Assembly: GCA_007922305.1 (NCBI GenBank)
Contig: ML677366.1
Coordinates: 13,668,910-13,732,909 of the forward strand
Source of the DNA: Dermatemys mawii
Taxonomy: Eukaryota > Chordata > Testudines > Dermatemydidae
Direction: 5' to 3'
Length of the DNA: 64,000 nucleotides
The notes beneath the pieces were generated by a model. That model did not search any database and was not told the DNA's origin. It was given only the letters and a program-made list of their open reading frames with translations. Below are positions 34,536 to 47,410 of the stretch, piece by piece; the stretch's first letter is position 1, and every line of letters begins with the position of its first letter. The translations under genes were made by a program, and so were the position numbers.

Positions 34536-35359
34536 TAAAAAAAAATCTAGTCAGCAAAAACTGGCTCCTAAAAATCCTTTCTAGTATAATTCATAATCTT
34601 CATTATTTTCTGAGGCGATTTCACTGGAGCAGAGAGAGTCAAGATTACGTAGTGCTGTTCCCTCGCTCCCCACAAAATAATTTATCCATAGCTTTCAAAT
34701 GGGTCTGTCTTACAGATCTGGATTACCATGACTTCACCTGCTTCTACAATAGGTCTTTATTTTCAAAGGCTAAATCCTGAGCTCAGACTCCCTGCAAAGC
34801 TGCCTTTCTGCCCCTCTGCTTACTGTGGCGCATACTGCCTCTGACTTCCCCCACAGTGGTTTGAGATCGTCGTTCTTTTTATACCAGTGTAGCACATCAG
34901 GAGGGGTTCATGCTAGGGCAGCTAAACCAGACAAAACCAGTGACGACAAGCCCCAAGCCTCTGGATCAAATTCGGTGCTACGCAGGGCGAAGGTAGCTTT
35001 AAGCCACCTTTGCAGCCTCCCGATCGTGGATTACCGCCAGGGCTTAAATGGCCCTGCTGTAATTTAGGCAGCGTGGGGAGATAGTAGCAGTTTCCCTAGT
35101 GCTGCCTACGGATTGAGACACAAGACAGAATGCACACGACAGCGTGAACTATTGTACCATCCCCTCCGATCTCCGGCACGCACTCTATACCCAGGCTTGC
35201 AATGCTGCATGTGGGAGAGGGGGTACACCTCCTATAGCCTGCCAGAGCAGCACACAGGGCTTGGAGTAGGGGGCAGAACCTCTCCCTCCATGTCTGCTCC
35301 TTCTTGCCTGACCCAGCATAAGCCAGGCCCAGAGTCATTAGCTACCTGACTCGAGCCTG
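34536..35359. other. Intergenic, nothing firmly recognised
   Basis: Unique sequence with moderate CpG at 34970-35190 (tacgcagggcgaagg, cccgatcgtgg). No coding frame with a domain. Confidence 0.4.
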
Positions 35360-36080
35360 GTGATGCCTTGTAAGAAATTCTTTTTTCCCTTCCTGATGCA
35401 TATTTTGGGAACATTTAATTGGCTGCAATTATTAACCAGCACGGACGCTGGAAACCTGCCAGTCAGGAAAATAATGAACCATTTTAATACAAGTGCTGCC
35501 TGTAAACAAATCCTGCCGCCACAGCCTTTGCTGCTGCCTGACACTCGGAGAAGCAGCAGATAATCTTATCTAGGATGGCAAGGGATGGATTTTCCAAGGA
35601 GTGAATTGTAGCTCTTGGGTGGTGGGTACTAGAGTTGGGTAAATAGCAGGGGAAATTATCCAAACATGTTGCACCAACTCTCAATCGATCTTCCACATTC
35701 ACACGCATTTTTCACGTTTTTCTCCGAACACCCGTGCAAATGGATCTTTGCTCACACAAATGTTGGGGGACAGCTGCTGTCTGTGCAACACCTCTAACCA
35801 CGAACAAAGGGAACCATGCGCCACTATGGGCTATTTGCTCTGCGTGCCGGAAATGCCTGCCCAATATATGAAGTTCCAGAAAGTTCCAGCTGAAACAATA
35901 CCATGTGCCCAGATAACATCAGATACCTGCAGATGGTCCAAGCCAGTAGCTTGTGAATAACCCTGGGCAGAAACAAGTCTGAACAAGGACATATAATGCT
36001 AGTCAAAAGACATCTGTTTGCAGATGGTTTGTAAACAAGGGGAAAAAAAGCAGCACTATATTCAGACAAAATTATTTGCT
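35360..36080. other. Candidate conserved non-coding element
   Basis: Repeat-free, with a cluster of AT motifs: GGAACATTTAATTGGC, TGCAATTATTAACC, AAAATAATGAACC and CCATTTTAATACAAG (35409-35491). There is no coding frame and the texture resembles a deeply conserved enhancer. This is inference only. Confidence 0.4.
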
Positions 36081-36889
36081 GCACAGAGTGTCCTGCAGTG
36101 GACAGTATCCACTGGTGCTTAAGTCAGGTGTCTCTTTGGATTGTGCATCAGAGTCAAACCACGGCAATCAGACAGCTCTCTTACGGGAGGGGCAAAGATG
36201 CTTTCTTGCGATGGCCTGAATGCCTACTTATCTAGGGCCAGGCTGGGAGTGGTGTGTTGGCCCAGATAACTCACTTATGGGTCTCTAATGCTGTATATTT
36301 TGAGCAAATAGTCATGAGTCTGAGATGGGTTTGTAAATTTATTTCTCCCCTTGGCAAGTGCATTTTCTTTGCCTCCAAGATAGTGAAATTCCACCTTCCC
36401 AGACAAAAATCACGGCTGATCTTGTGATGCAGGAGTAGGGGGATGAGGTTGAAACACCTCCTGTCCCAGAGACCAGGAAGCAGGTCCAGCACATTGTTTT
36501 TATTTTACTTCGGCCTTTCCTCCAGCCTTCCTGTTCTAAGGAAGAGAGGGGGCCGGCTGCACAGAGGGACCATTGTGCTGTCTCGCTCTATTATCCACGC
36601 CAATATTCCACTCTTGTTGTACGTGCCAGACACTTCATGCACATAGGGAGAGCAGAACGGCAGAGCTGAGCGGCCCAATCCTGCTCCCCCCGGCAATGCA
36701 CAACCCCCCTGAGCACAGCCCAGGTGACGTGACAGCAGAGCCGTGCTGTGGAGCATTTTGCTCTCTGGGTTCAACATGCCAGAGCTACATGACTGGCTTT
36801 AACATTTGGAAAATAAGCAGAACAGTACCGAGAAACAGACGGTTATCTGGAGAATTCAGATCCCCCAGAAGAAATCGCTCTTCCCCAGG
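36081..36889. other. Intergenic, nothing recognised
   Basis: Unique sequence. The 36420-36640 part keeps a few CpG. No gene or named repeat. Confidence 0.45.
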
Positions 36890-37140
36890 TTTGAGCAGCG
36901 CAGGCCAAATTCTACCCTCACTTAAACCACTGACTTCAACGGGAGCAAGATCAGCCTCTCTTTGACTGACTGCCCTCCTGTAAACAGCGTGCAGCCCAGT
37001 ACCATGCCTGCACCAGCCTCATCTCTCAGTTCGGTACAAATTCTCTCCACTTCTGCTCACAGGACCTGCTGGAAGGTCCATTGAGGGCAATGGGAGTCTG
37101 TCTATTGACTTGAAAAGACTTTGGATCAGGCCCCTAAGGA
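36890..37140. repeat. Short dispersed motif block (TTCAACGGGAG / GATCAGGCC)
   Basis: CAAATTCTACCCTCACTT, CACTGACTTCAACGGGAGCA and AGATCAGCC, then GAGGGCAATGGGAGTCTG and TTTGGATCAGGCCCC. The same combination recurs at 28.85, 53.6 and 56.6-56.9 kb. Confidence 0.5.
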
Positions 37141-37400
37141 GAAACCCTGCACCAGCCCTCAGCAGCTCTCAATGAGACACATTTTTCAAAAGGGCCCAGC
37201 ACCCAAGCAGGCTGATTATTCTGGGGCCTAAATCAGAACAGAGCCCTTTGGAAAATTGGGGCCTGGCTGAGGGTGCTGAGATTCCAAATTTTGGCCACAG
37301 CACCATGTCACTAAATAACGGACTGCTTCCAAACCCAGCTCCAAAGGAGTAAGGGCTCCGATGAAACCTTATTCCAATCAGAAAATGACTAGAACCCCCC

Positions 37401-37429
37401 TACACACACACACACACACACACACACAC
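37401..37429. repeat. CA dinucleotide microsatellite
   Basis: Uninterrupted CA run of about 14 units. Confidence 0.97.
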
Positions 37430-40368
37430 GTAAGAGATTTGGAAATCTGCTCTGGCCAGTTTGTTAACATTTATTTTGAGGGGAGAAGTGTTTTCCAAAG
37501 CTCAGTAAAATGAGTTGATATTTCTTTCATTTTCCTGAGATATATAGGGAGCAAAATTTTTTTAAAAATAATTAATTCAAATTTAATGCAAGCAAAATTT
37601 TTTTAAAAATCCCTCAGATTAACCTCTCCAGAGCTTGTGATCCATATTTGAGGCATTCTTCCACTTTGCCACATTCAAGAAGTGGGTGTTGCCTGAATGA
37701 TGAAACAAAGTTAACCCAAGCTGCTTTCCTGATTTAAAAAATAATAAGTCTGGCAAGCAAGCCGTTCTCTGATGTCTGAATAGAGACTAACTCACTCTCT
37801 CTTGAAGGCAGCTCACAAGTACTTTACATGCCATCAAATAAAATAGGATAAATTTTAAAACAAACCAGATCTTGTCAATTTGTGTAAATCGGTACAAACA
37901 TGCAACTAGCTCTCAGCCCTCTCTCTGCACAAAAGACAGTTCTGTCTCATGCTAAGCGTGTTGAAGTTGGCCTTCAGAAATGACTCTTTTCCTTGAAATA
38001 AGCAACAAGGTAGCTAACGATGGAGCATTTATACCACTAAAAAGCAGACATGATTTATTAAACAGCTACAGTGTGACAATAAATAATTTTTATGTCAATC
38101 AAAATCTGGTTATTGTCACTGAAATTTGGAGTGAAAAGATAAAAGCCAGGAAAACAGAATTTAAACCAAACTGAAAAAAACCCAATCAAATGTCTTTGTT
38201 CCAAATGATAAATATTTTGTGTGATTGTTTTAAACATCTAATTCTTAAAAAGGGGGAAGCAAGCTGAGTTGGATAGGCTCTTTTGAGAAGGTCTGTTAAG
38301 ATACACAAGGACAATAAGAAGAGCTTTGTTGTCCAAGAAAGGGGAAAAAAAGGAAATAACATTTTTAAAATGCTTAAAGAGAGGAGCTGCAATTTTCTTC
38401 CTCCTTGATATGGTCAGAAATCTATATGGAATCAGAAGACATTGTGAAAAGGATAATCTATCATTGATAGCTTCCTGTTTTCTGCTGTACTGAAAAATCA
38501 CAGGACTATATTGTCCATACCTTTCAGCCTGGCAAAAGCCCACATATGGAACACAAGTGAAAAAGACCTAAGTAAAGGATGCACAAAAACATTATTAATC
38601 CAGGAAATTTAAAAACTCGGAGAGCCATTAGTGTAAATTACTCTCCTCTCTGAACTCCATGTCATGATTCTTTATTTCTGATGTAAATACATTTTCAACA
38701 ATAAGAATTGGGGGCATCAAATCTGTGTGGAATGCAGCAAAATTTTGGACTAAAACAACTGCTATCTTTCAAAATGAGGGACACTGAAAAGGTGCAATAT
38801 CACCTGTTAAAACTGAGAACAGTCTGATCTGGTTTTGTTCTAAGATTTGTTACAACAATTCACAAGTTGGGCAATGGGTATATATATATTTTTTTTTTTT
38901 TTCCTCCCTGACATACATCATTTTTAGTGGCAGGGTTTTGGGGTTTTTTTTTGGTTTTGAACTCAGAATAAATCATGTATTTTTTCAGACATTTCTGCCC
39001 TGGCAAAATTTTGCCAATTTTCACCTGCTAGTGAAAGTTGCCTTCTTTCTGGCATAGTGAAAACACAGCCAAAAATGTAGAAGTAAAACTATAGACTTAT
39101 GATCGTGAACAACTCAAAGGTATGAGGACAACAACTTACTTCAGAGACATGCATTTCGCAAGCCCTGTTTTGGATAAGTTGCCTCATTGAAGTCCATGAG
39201 ACTACTCTCATACATAAGGTGTACTCAGAGAAGTAACGAGTGAGGGATTAAGATTTTAAACAGGCAATATATAGCAAAAGATGGGGAAGGGAAGTAGCAC
39301 TGAACTGAGTAAAGCATTGCTGTACAGGGTTGATTTTTGTAATGGTTTTGGTTTTCTTGACTCTTTGTCTGAGTAGTTAATGCTTAGTGCTTAGACACTA
39401 TGGTGATCAGCAGTATAGAAAACCCTCAGATAGATAATATCCCTGTGGAGTGGAGGAAAGCTTTCAAGGGCTGTAAGGAAGAAGAGTTTGCTTTTTGTAC
39501 TTCCCTCCTTTGCCCTGGGCTACACACAAAGCCTCCAAATATTATTCTTTGTGTTTCAGGCATGAAGGTGTTTTGTACCTCCCTGTAACATGCTGATCAG
39601 TTTCATTCTCACATCAGAGTTCCCAACTCCTTTCAAAGGATCTGTGCACCAAAAAGAAGATCTACAACAGGAAATTCAACATGTCACTTTGGTAGCTAAG
39701 TTTGGCTTAAAAGCAACCCCAATATTTTGGATATGCATCTGGCTCAGTGTGAATTAACGGGCATGGTCTGTCTACGTTCACCATATAAAAATGACTGACG
39801 GAGCATGTAACGGTTTAATTAGGATGTGTGTGACACAGAGCTCCAGTGGGGAGAAGGGATGACAGGCTGAAGACCCTTTATTCCAAATAAAATACATCTT
39901 TAGGAGAAGGAAAAATTCCGTCTTTCGAACCACAAACCTGTTTTTTTGGTCCCAAGTTAACATACAGTAAGGAACAATCCTTTACCATCCAGGAAAGAGT
40001 ATATGTGAGACCTCAAAGGCTTTTCTCTGTTCCCTAAAGTCTCTGGGTTTTTTGTTTGTTTGTTTTTTATTTTTTAAAAGAAGCAGGTGTGATGGGAAAG
40101 CAGCTTCTGAGCCCGATGCTGATTTCACTTCCAATGCAGTCCCTCCCCATTTACACTGAGACACACAAGGGGAGAATCAGGCCCTCAGCTTTCTGAGGCT
40201 GCTCTCACTTTGCTAACACCCTGCAGTCATCAGGCTCCTGTCTATGCTCAATTGCACAGCTCACAAATGGAATCTCTCTCCTTGCTGTGTGTGGCCATGG
40301 GAGTGGAAGAATTACATTGGGCTGAAAATAGTATTTACTTTTACTGATTGAAAAAGAGAGGCTTTTTT
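37430..40368. other. AT-rich, CpG-depleted intergenic DNA
   Basis: About 35% GC with only a handful of CpG, so probably ordinary methylated DNA. A local direct repeat of AGCAAAATTTTTTTAAAAAT occurs at 37550-37569 and 37592-37611, and a T-run at 38891-38902. No gene or named interspersed repeat could be identified. Confidence 0.5.
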
Positions 40369-40390
40369 AAAAAAAAAAAAAAAAAAAAAA
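40369..40390. repeat. Poly(A) run of about 22
   Basis: A mononucleotide run with no clear retroelement upstream of it. Confidence 0.95.
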
Positions 40391-41734
40391 GCAAAAGCAG
40401 GAATTGAAACTATAATTACAATAAACTGTATGTAAACTCCCAGGTAAACACTGATTATACTGTGTCATTCCAGCCCGACTTTATTAGCAAAGAAAGACGA
40501 GAATCTTCCTCCTTTGTCTCAGCCCGTCAAGAACTTAGCACTGAGAGGTTTCAAAATAATCCTACGGTTTTAGGATGTTTGTCATCCCAAAGGATCCAGG
40601 ATTTAGGGCCTGATCCTTCCAACATGGGTGCAACTTTCCTCATCATTCATAGGACTTCACACATGGGTGTGCACAGAATCAGGGAGTGGACGTAGCGAGC
40701 ATCTCTCTGGACAGGGGCTTTTAGTGGCCTGAGTTTTGCAGGAGAGGTGAAGTGGGGAGGATGATTTGGGTGCGGTGTGACTGCTGTCAGTTTGATGCAG
40801 AGGGTGAGAACTGGAGGGACATGCATACAGGAGGAGACTGGGGGTGGGTGGGAGGGGGTTCCCTTCAGCAATGCAGGCGAGGCAACATTGCCATTGCTTG
40901 GTGTGGCACTGAAGAAAGGGCAGAAATGCAGCCCTACTGAGCTGGAGAGCACAGTCTCCAAGGGGCTCGGCTATGTGACTCTCTGAGGAGCCGACAGCCT
41001 CTTTTGGCCTCTGTGCTGAGGATCTGGCAGGTAAATAGCAGGCTGAGGGGACAGGAAGAGACATACAATATGGGAGGGGAAAAATACCTCAGGGATGCAA
41101 GAGTGGGCCGAGTTGGTGTCCCCCCCCCACCGGTGCTTAGAGACAAAGCGACACCGAGAGCGGGGAGACTGATTCTGCTCCCAGCCAAAGGTCTGCCAAT
41201 GCCACCCCGGCTGCACACACGGTCCAGTGAACAGGATCTAACCTAGAGAGATAACGAGCCGTTTGCTGGGGCTGGAGCCGAGCCGTGAAGGCAGCAGGGA
41301 GTGCTGGAGATGGGTCAGACTGCTTCAGGATTAGACTGGGTCACGGAACCTGGGCCTGCAACAGTGTTAATCTCCAGATCACAGCCTCTCCTCTACGAGG
41401 ACTCAGGTGGAGTCAATTTTACTCTGCAAATACCAGGAATCACCAGTTTTTCCAAACTAACAATTAGAGCAACCTCCAGTTTACACACTGGGAAAGCAAA
41501 AGGCCATCTGGGCCAAGTCCCGAAGTCACTACCTGGGGGAGGGTCGGAAGGAAGGATTTATTCCCTGACATGCTACCTAGTGTATAGGGGAACTGCTCAG
41601 CTCCGCAGCAGAATCCCACCGTACCTTGGATTCCACGAAAGCCCCATCAGACAGGCCCTTCTCTGGGGACGGCCCCCTAGCAGATCCCCGAGAGGGATCC
41701 AGAGGCAACGCCGGCCTGAGACCAAATGGTGCCG
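40391..41734. other. Intergenic, nothing firmly recognised
   Basis: Contains the dispersed TTAGGGCCTGATCCTTCC motif at 40602-40619. A C-run near 41122 breaks GC-richer sequence. Frames crossing the area (40647-41064 minus, 41301-41744 plus) show no domain. Confidence 0.4.
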
Positions 41735-41935
41735 CAGGTGCTAAACTTTTGAATACCTTATTTTTTTATTGCATTTGTAGCTCATTTCGTGACTTTGACG
41801 CACGATTTGCATGCATGATTTATCCCTGTCATATAAGACGATATATTTGCACACTAGGATCTGTAAATCTGTATTTATTCATGCCGTATATAAGCAAATA
41901 AAAAAATTAGCTTCCTCTACGCTTACAGAAACTTT
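41735..41935. other. Candidate conserved non-coding element with octamer-like site
   Basis: AT-rich, repeat-free, with GACGCACGATTTGCATGCAT near 41797 containing the ATTTGCAT octamer core, and CATATAAGACGATATATTTG near 41829. CpG is locally retained. Confidence 0.4.
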
Positions 41936-42443
41936 TTAATTTTCTTAGTGAGAAATGAATCCACATATGGAATACCAGAAACATTTTACTTCAAACATTC
42001 TATTTTCCCTTTTGTCACAAACAACAAAAACAGCACCCTAAACCCAGCACCACCCCAACCCCAGACTGTCACTTGTCCCTAAATCCAGCCCTGTCCCCAG
42101 ACACTGATGGCTGTATTTGGGGCCTGTTGTTTCCAGCCTCGTCTTTCAAGCACAGCATCCTTAAGGAGACAAAGCGAAATGCAGCAGGCAAGGCAAAGGG
42201 GACAAGTCTACTTAAGGGCATTGTCAACCAGAGCTACTCACCACATAATTCAATTTAGCCCTGAACAGGAAGATAGTGCAGAGAATGGAGACCAGTTCAT
42301 GTCTAGGTAGGCATTTACAAAAGACCCAGGCACGTTAGTGTCTGCCTGATCCTTCGCTCGCGCCAGTCTTCCCCGCTCAAAAGGCTTCCGAGTGGCCTTT
42401 GAGGATGGGTGGAGTACATTGCAGCACCAGAGGTGAGTGATAG
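41936..42443. other. Intergenic, nothing recognised
   Basis: Includes a C-rich low-complexity part at 42036-42105. No gene. Confidence 0.5.
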
Positions 42444-42451
42444 GCCTAAGG

Positions 42452-42670
42452 CAGGGGTTCTCAAACTGGGGGTCGGGACCCCTCAGTGGGTTACGAGGTT
42501 ATTACATGGGGGGCTGCGAGCTGTCAGCCTCCACCCAAACCCGCTTTGCCTCCAGCATTTATAATGGTGTTAGATTCATAATACTTTTTTATGTATTTAT
42601 AAGGGGGGGGTCGCACTCAGAGGTTTGCTATGTGAAAGGGGTCACCAGTACAAAAGTTTGAGAACCACTG
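42452..42670. mobile_element. hAT (Charlie-like) MITE, complete
   Basis: A 219-bp element with terminal inverted repeats CAGGGGTTCTCAAACTGG and AGTTTGAGAACCACTG. It is flanked by an 8-bp target duplication with one mismatch: gcctaagg at 42444-42451 and ggctaagg at 42671-42678. The interior is non-coding. The terminal motif and 8-bp duplication are diagnostic of hAT elements. Confidence 0.95.
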
Positions 42671-42678
42671 GGCTAAGG

Positions 42679-44030
42679 CCTGCTTCCGAGAGGAAGGGAA
42701 GCTCTCTTGGCCAGTCATCAGTGGATGGGGGAGTTTCTAGCCATCACAGCTGTGGGCAAGATCCTGAACCACAGTCCCGCTTGACCAAGAGAGCAGATAG
42801 AGACTTTGCCAGGCCCTCCGACTGCTTCCCCATCACAATCAGCAACACCTCCGCCTTCTCTTGATGGCATCTAAAACTGCAGGCCCTCACCAGGGACCCT
42901 GCCATCCTATACCAGTCATTAGGGAAGCAAGGAAACAGCACCAGCACCAAGGGAATGAAGGAGACCCAGAGCTACACATCATCAGCATGTTAGCCTCTCA
43001 TTACTGACCCTTCCTGCAAGGCAGCCAGTGACTGCGTGGCTGGGATCTCTGGTAGGGGAAACATTTGCTGAGTTCATCTACCTGCCTTTCAATTATCGTG
43101 GCACAGAGACCCCCGTCTAGCGCACTCTAATCCTTTTACTTTGGGGATTAGCAAATGGATAAATTTACTAACTAATTTACTAAGGAGGAAGAATAAGAAG
43201 CCAGCTTGGATCCTCTGAGCGCTGTGCTGGAAGGGATGTGTGTCGGGGAAGCATGTGCGATTTCTCCCCAACCCGCCCAGCCATCCCCTTGTCTACCCAG
43301 GCTCAAGTCCTCACTTGATCTTGTGCAATGTGCCCACCCCACTGCATGCAGAGTCTCGCCTCGGAGAAGGGTTTAATATTCAAACCAACTTTTGCATTCT
43401 GGGAGGATTTCAGACAAAATAAGAAAAATAGAAATAAATAAACGTACAGGAGACACCTGCAATGTTAGCAGCAGCCAAACAGGTCAGAACAGGCCTGACC
43501 TGCTTTTTACGGCTTTGCCACAGCGGCACCTAGTGGTACAATACCACAACTGCAGCTTCTTTAGGTTTCAGAAGGGAAAAAAGGAGGCCTTTGAGGACTT
43601 TATAACCCTGAGAGAGAGCAGCAGCATGCAGCCCCATTATAGGGACACACACTGCATGCAGCCCCATTATACAGGCAAATGCAGACCCACCGGCACCGCA
43701 GAACTATGGAGAAATGATCAAGTTCCTGTTCTACTGAGCTCTCTCTTCCTGCCCCCACTCACAAAATCCCCCAGAGCCTGAACTGGAGACCTCCCCTGCC
43801 CTCCTAAAATACCCTGCCCATTTGTGGCTCATTGGTGCAGGATAGCTGCTTCCTCCCTGCGCAAAGCAGCAGGGCAAGAGATCTCTGTAATTCACCTGCT
43901 GCCGAAGGTGTGTGGGATGAAGGGCCCTGTAGGAATGGAAGGGAATATCAGCATCTGGCTTTGCATTAGCCTGATGGCCTATTCAGTGAGATCCCTCCCT
44001 CCCACGCACACACATACCCCTAACTTTGAG
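42679..44030. other. Intergenic with two small motifs
   Basis: CTAATCC (43127-43133) and GGATTAG (43145-43151) form an inverted pair of bicoid-type homeodomain sites. CGGCACCTAGTGG (43524-43536) resembles a CTCF core. No gene. Confidence 0.35.
43624..43671 (+). repeat. Two direct copies of an 18-bp sequence, period 30
   Basis: GCATGCAGCCCCATTATA at 43624-43641 recurs exactly at 43654-43671. Confidence 0.9.
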
Positions 44031-44032
44031 TC

Positions 44033-44190
44033 AGACAGTCACTGGTTAGAATGAGGATGCTGGGGTTCCATTCCGGATTCTGCGCTTGACTCACCAGGTG
44101 ACCTTCGACAGGACCCTCCGGCCTCAGCTTCCCCATTCATAAAATGGTGACTAGACTACCTACCCCACAGGAGTGCAGCGGGCTGAGTCA
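44033..44190 (+). mobile_element. MIR SINE fragment
   Basis: GGTTCCATTCCGGATTCTG, then ACTCACCAGGTGACCTTCG, CTCAGCTTCCCCATTCATA and AAATGGTGACTAGACTACCT in the order of the MIR consensus. Confidence 0.85.
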
Positions 44191-44330
44191 TTCCTAGTGG
44201 TAAAGCCAGACAGAGAATCATTCTTAGAACATACACACTGCTCTCCTGCACATGGTCAGAGAGAAATTTGTTTTTCAGTGGTCATTGGCTGTGCTCCTTC
44301 CCATGAAAAGAAAGCAGGCTGGGCTCCAAG

Positions 44331-44370
44331 TTGTGTGTGCGCGCGTGTGTGCGCGCATGCACACTTGCAT
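44331..44370. repeat. Alternating GT/GC tract
   Basis: GTGTGTGCGCGCGTGTGTGC continues as GCGCATGCACACTTGCATG. It is alternating purine-pyrimidine, a Z-DNA candidate. Confidence 0.85.
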
Positions 44371-45932
44371 GACAATGTTTATTGCTGTGTGTGTCCGTTC
44401 TCCATTTCTCCCCGGGCCTTACATTTCCAGGCTCTGTTAGCAAACTCTTTTCATTATGTTGTGCGGGTGCGCGCGTGCGAAGGCCTGCATTTGTGTGCAT
44501 GGCGGTTAGCGGGGTGTGCATCAGTGTGGGGGAGCGTGTGTTTTCTCTCCTCCGGGAGCAGACAGAGACTGACACAGTGAGTTCTTTGTCTGCCTGTGCG
44601 CCTGCCTGTCACAGCTCCCCAGCATTTCCAAGCCACCTTTCACAGCACAGAGAGACTTTGTCAGGAGCTGTCTTGGAATTTTAATGTGCCTGATGAACAG
44701 GCTTGTGATGCAATATGCAGAGCTTGCTGTATCCCTTTTCTGAACCTCTCCTTAATGCAACAGATAAATAAGACAACAAAACCCCCACAAAATGAACAGG
44801 GTGCGGCATGCTCCTCACAAACAGACCTGCCAGAGACTTCCTTTCATGTTGCTGCAGCTCAGCTCTAACAGACCACAAGCCCTCCATGCCATGATCTTCT
44901 AGAGCAACAGAAAATGGGGCTTCTTTCATAGAGAGGGAGCCAATAGAGAAGGGCCCCCTGGTTCAGGCTGATAGTAATTCAGGCACTTTGAATTCATTCT
45001 TAGAAATGCCGGACTGCAGCACATCAGAATAATGCTGGCTGAGGGGCCAGGTACCCAGGACTGGACCTCAGTGATCATCCCACTCCAGTGGGAGAAGGAG
45101 GCACTCCACCCCTTGCAGGATGATAGAGTCATACTAACGGAGACGGGGCCAAGGGCAATGACTTTATAGGGCCTAGAGTCAAGGCAGACATTAGAACCGG
45201 CAGCTCTCCATCTGTGCTAGTCTTGGGATTGACACCACAGGCCAGCCCTGAATGTCGAATTTTAGTGGCGGTGTGGATTGTGCACCAGGTTATTCACCGT
45301 TTGCCTGTTTTGTGTGTGTGGGCATGTGGTGGGTGTGGGTGTATCCCCAAAGGAGAGCACGTTCTGGTGGCCTCGGCATCCGACGTGGACTCTCTGAGGC
45401 AGGTTACAGGAGACATTATAGTGACTCTTAGCCATTCTCTCTTCCTCCCTTTCAGCTCTGTTCTCTCCAGTTTTTAAGGAGCCACACGCCAGAAGGACAG
45501 GACCTGCAATGTGGAGGGGAATCCTAGTCCAGGACCGGAAACTACCTAAAGAAAGCCACTCAGTGGCGCCTGCCATAGTTGCTGATGATGGGTCAAGTGC
45601 CACACTAAGTAAAGTGCTGACCTTCAGAAGTGCCAGGCACAGGATGTAGAAGACTGGACACTTTTAGAGAGAGGACCACTACCCAAGTGCATGGGGCGGA
45701 AGAGGGAGCAGTCAACAGAAGCGGTTGCAAATGCAGCCATCTAAGAGAGAAGGCAAAGCTAGCAGCCAGCCTGTCTGTGAGGATGTGGGACAAGCATGGA
45801 GCATGGGGAGGCTGCACCGAGAAGCCCTTTAGCACACCCCTCACCCTAGCCAGGGAAAGCGAATTAGTCACATGAGAGTAGGGGACACATTAGGCAGGAG
45901 TGTTAGAGTCTGGTGTGCAGTCACATGTCCAA
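44371..45932. other. Intergenic, nothing recognised
   Basis: Unique sequence up to the second LTR target site. No gene or named repeat. Confidence 0.45.
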
Positions 45933-45937
45933 GACAC

Positions 45938-47046
45938 TGTGATGCTGGCAAACCAGGTGCCAGCCTATACCAAGGTCCCCATGCCCCACTTGGATACTGA
46001 CAAACACAGAGCTGGAATCAGCCTGGTTTACTGTTAAAACAGGGATTAGAATGATAAAAAATGGATATAGGGTATATCCATTCCACGAAGTCTTGGGTAT
46101 AGACTTCATGGAATGCTTGTAAATTGCTGCTTGCATTAATCTCACTTAACATCTGTATCCAGTAATATTTGAGTGTTTTTCATTGCAAGCCTCTGTAACT
46201 GTGTAAATGCTTTGCTCCTGTCTGGTGATTATCTAGTGTAAAATACTAGTCTCCAACAGGTGTTATATCCTGCCTGACAAAGAAGGCCCATCCACATCAG
46301 ACAAACTATTGTGGAACATCAGAGGACAAAAGAGTTTGTGGCTTGCTTTCCCCCACACCACAGGAAGAGGAAATATGCAAGTGAATTCCTCCTATTAGCT
46401 GAGTTTGCAACTCGAAGCAGAAGGAGTTAAGGAATAAAAACCCTTCACAAGGAGGAACTGTAGTTTTATGCTGCTTTGACTCTGAGGGGCAAAGGTTACT
46501 AAGCATAACCAAAAGATCCCCCTGGATTAGCCCTAAAGGACATACAGAGCTTGTTTATCATAGAAGCTTCTCTTACTTATTGAAACTTAAGATTGGAACT
46601 CATTTGTTTGTATATATGTTTCCCTGCTGTAACCTTGTAAATAATTCTCATTTTCTTTTCCTACTTAATAAATCTTTAGATAGTTTATTATAGGACTGGC
46701 TACAAGTGTTGTCTTTGGTGGAGATCTAAGGTACAATTGACTTGGGGTAAATGAATGGTCCTTTGGGAATAGGAGTAACTTGAACACTGTTGTGATTTTT
46801 GGTGTAAGGAATCATCTATCATGAAGACAGACTTACTTGGGTGGCAAGAGAGATCAGAGTACCCAAACTGACTGTCTGTGACTCCCTGTTAAGGCTGTTG
46901 TAGTGCCTGAGGAGTGTACACTTTATAACTGGATGGTGAAATCTAAGCATATAACTCACAACCCATTTGGGGTTTGCGTCCTGCTTCTGAATAGTCTGCC
47001 CTGAGGTTGGTACTCTCACCCTTGAGTCACCTGACACAGTTTGACA
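45938..47046 (+). mobile_element. Solo LTR of the same family, copy 2
   Basis: A 1109-bp unit TGTGATGCTGG...TTTGACA with an exact 5-bp target duplication GACAC (45933-45937 and 47047-47051). It is homologous along its full length to 4466-5548. A TATA-like AATAAAAAC lies at 46433-46441 and AATAAA at 46667-46672, at matching positions in both copies. No retroviral genes adjoin it. The different target duplications show that the two copies are independent insertions and not the two ends of one provirus. Confidence 0.88.
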
Positions 47047-47110
47047 GACACATCTGATTTACTGTCCCCCAGGTGCTAGGGTTGAAGACAACAGAAGTCA
47101 GTAATCTGGG

Positions 47111-47410
47111 GGCAGGTCTACACTATAGGGCTAAAGTGACCTAAGTTACACAACTCCAGATAGGTGAACAACATGGCTGGAGTTGACCTACATTAGGTCA
47201 ACTTATTGCAGTGTCTACACTGCGCTGGGTCAATGGGAGAACCAAAACTCCAGTGGAGTACCAGAGTCAACGGGAGAGCGATCAGCAGTCAATTTAGTGG
47301 TCCTCACTGGACCTGCTAAATTGACCCTGATGCATCGATCCTCCAGTCAGTGGAGATCAGCCACCAGTCCACACTGGAAGCACAGACATAAGTAGACTTA
47401 AACCTGGCCT
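47111..47410. mobile_element. Harbinger-like MITE, related copy
   Basis: GGCAGGTCTACACTATAGGG at the left; inverted ends GACTTAAACCTGGCCT at the right. The interior keeps ACATTAGGTCAACTTATTGC and CAGTGTCTACACTGCGC. It belongs with the copies at 28331 and 48341 but to a different subtype. About 65 bp past the LTR. Confidence 0.7.

Noticed and set aside
4466..47046. The two same-direction LTRs as the ends of one giant provirus
   Set aside because: Each has its own exact 5-bp target duplication, and the DNA between them is not retroviral.
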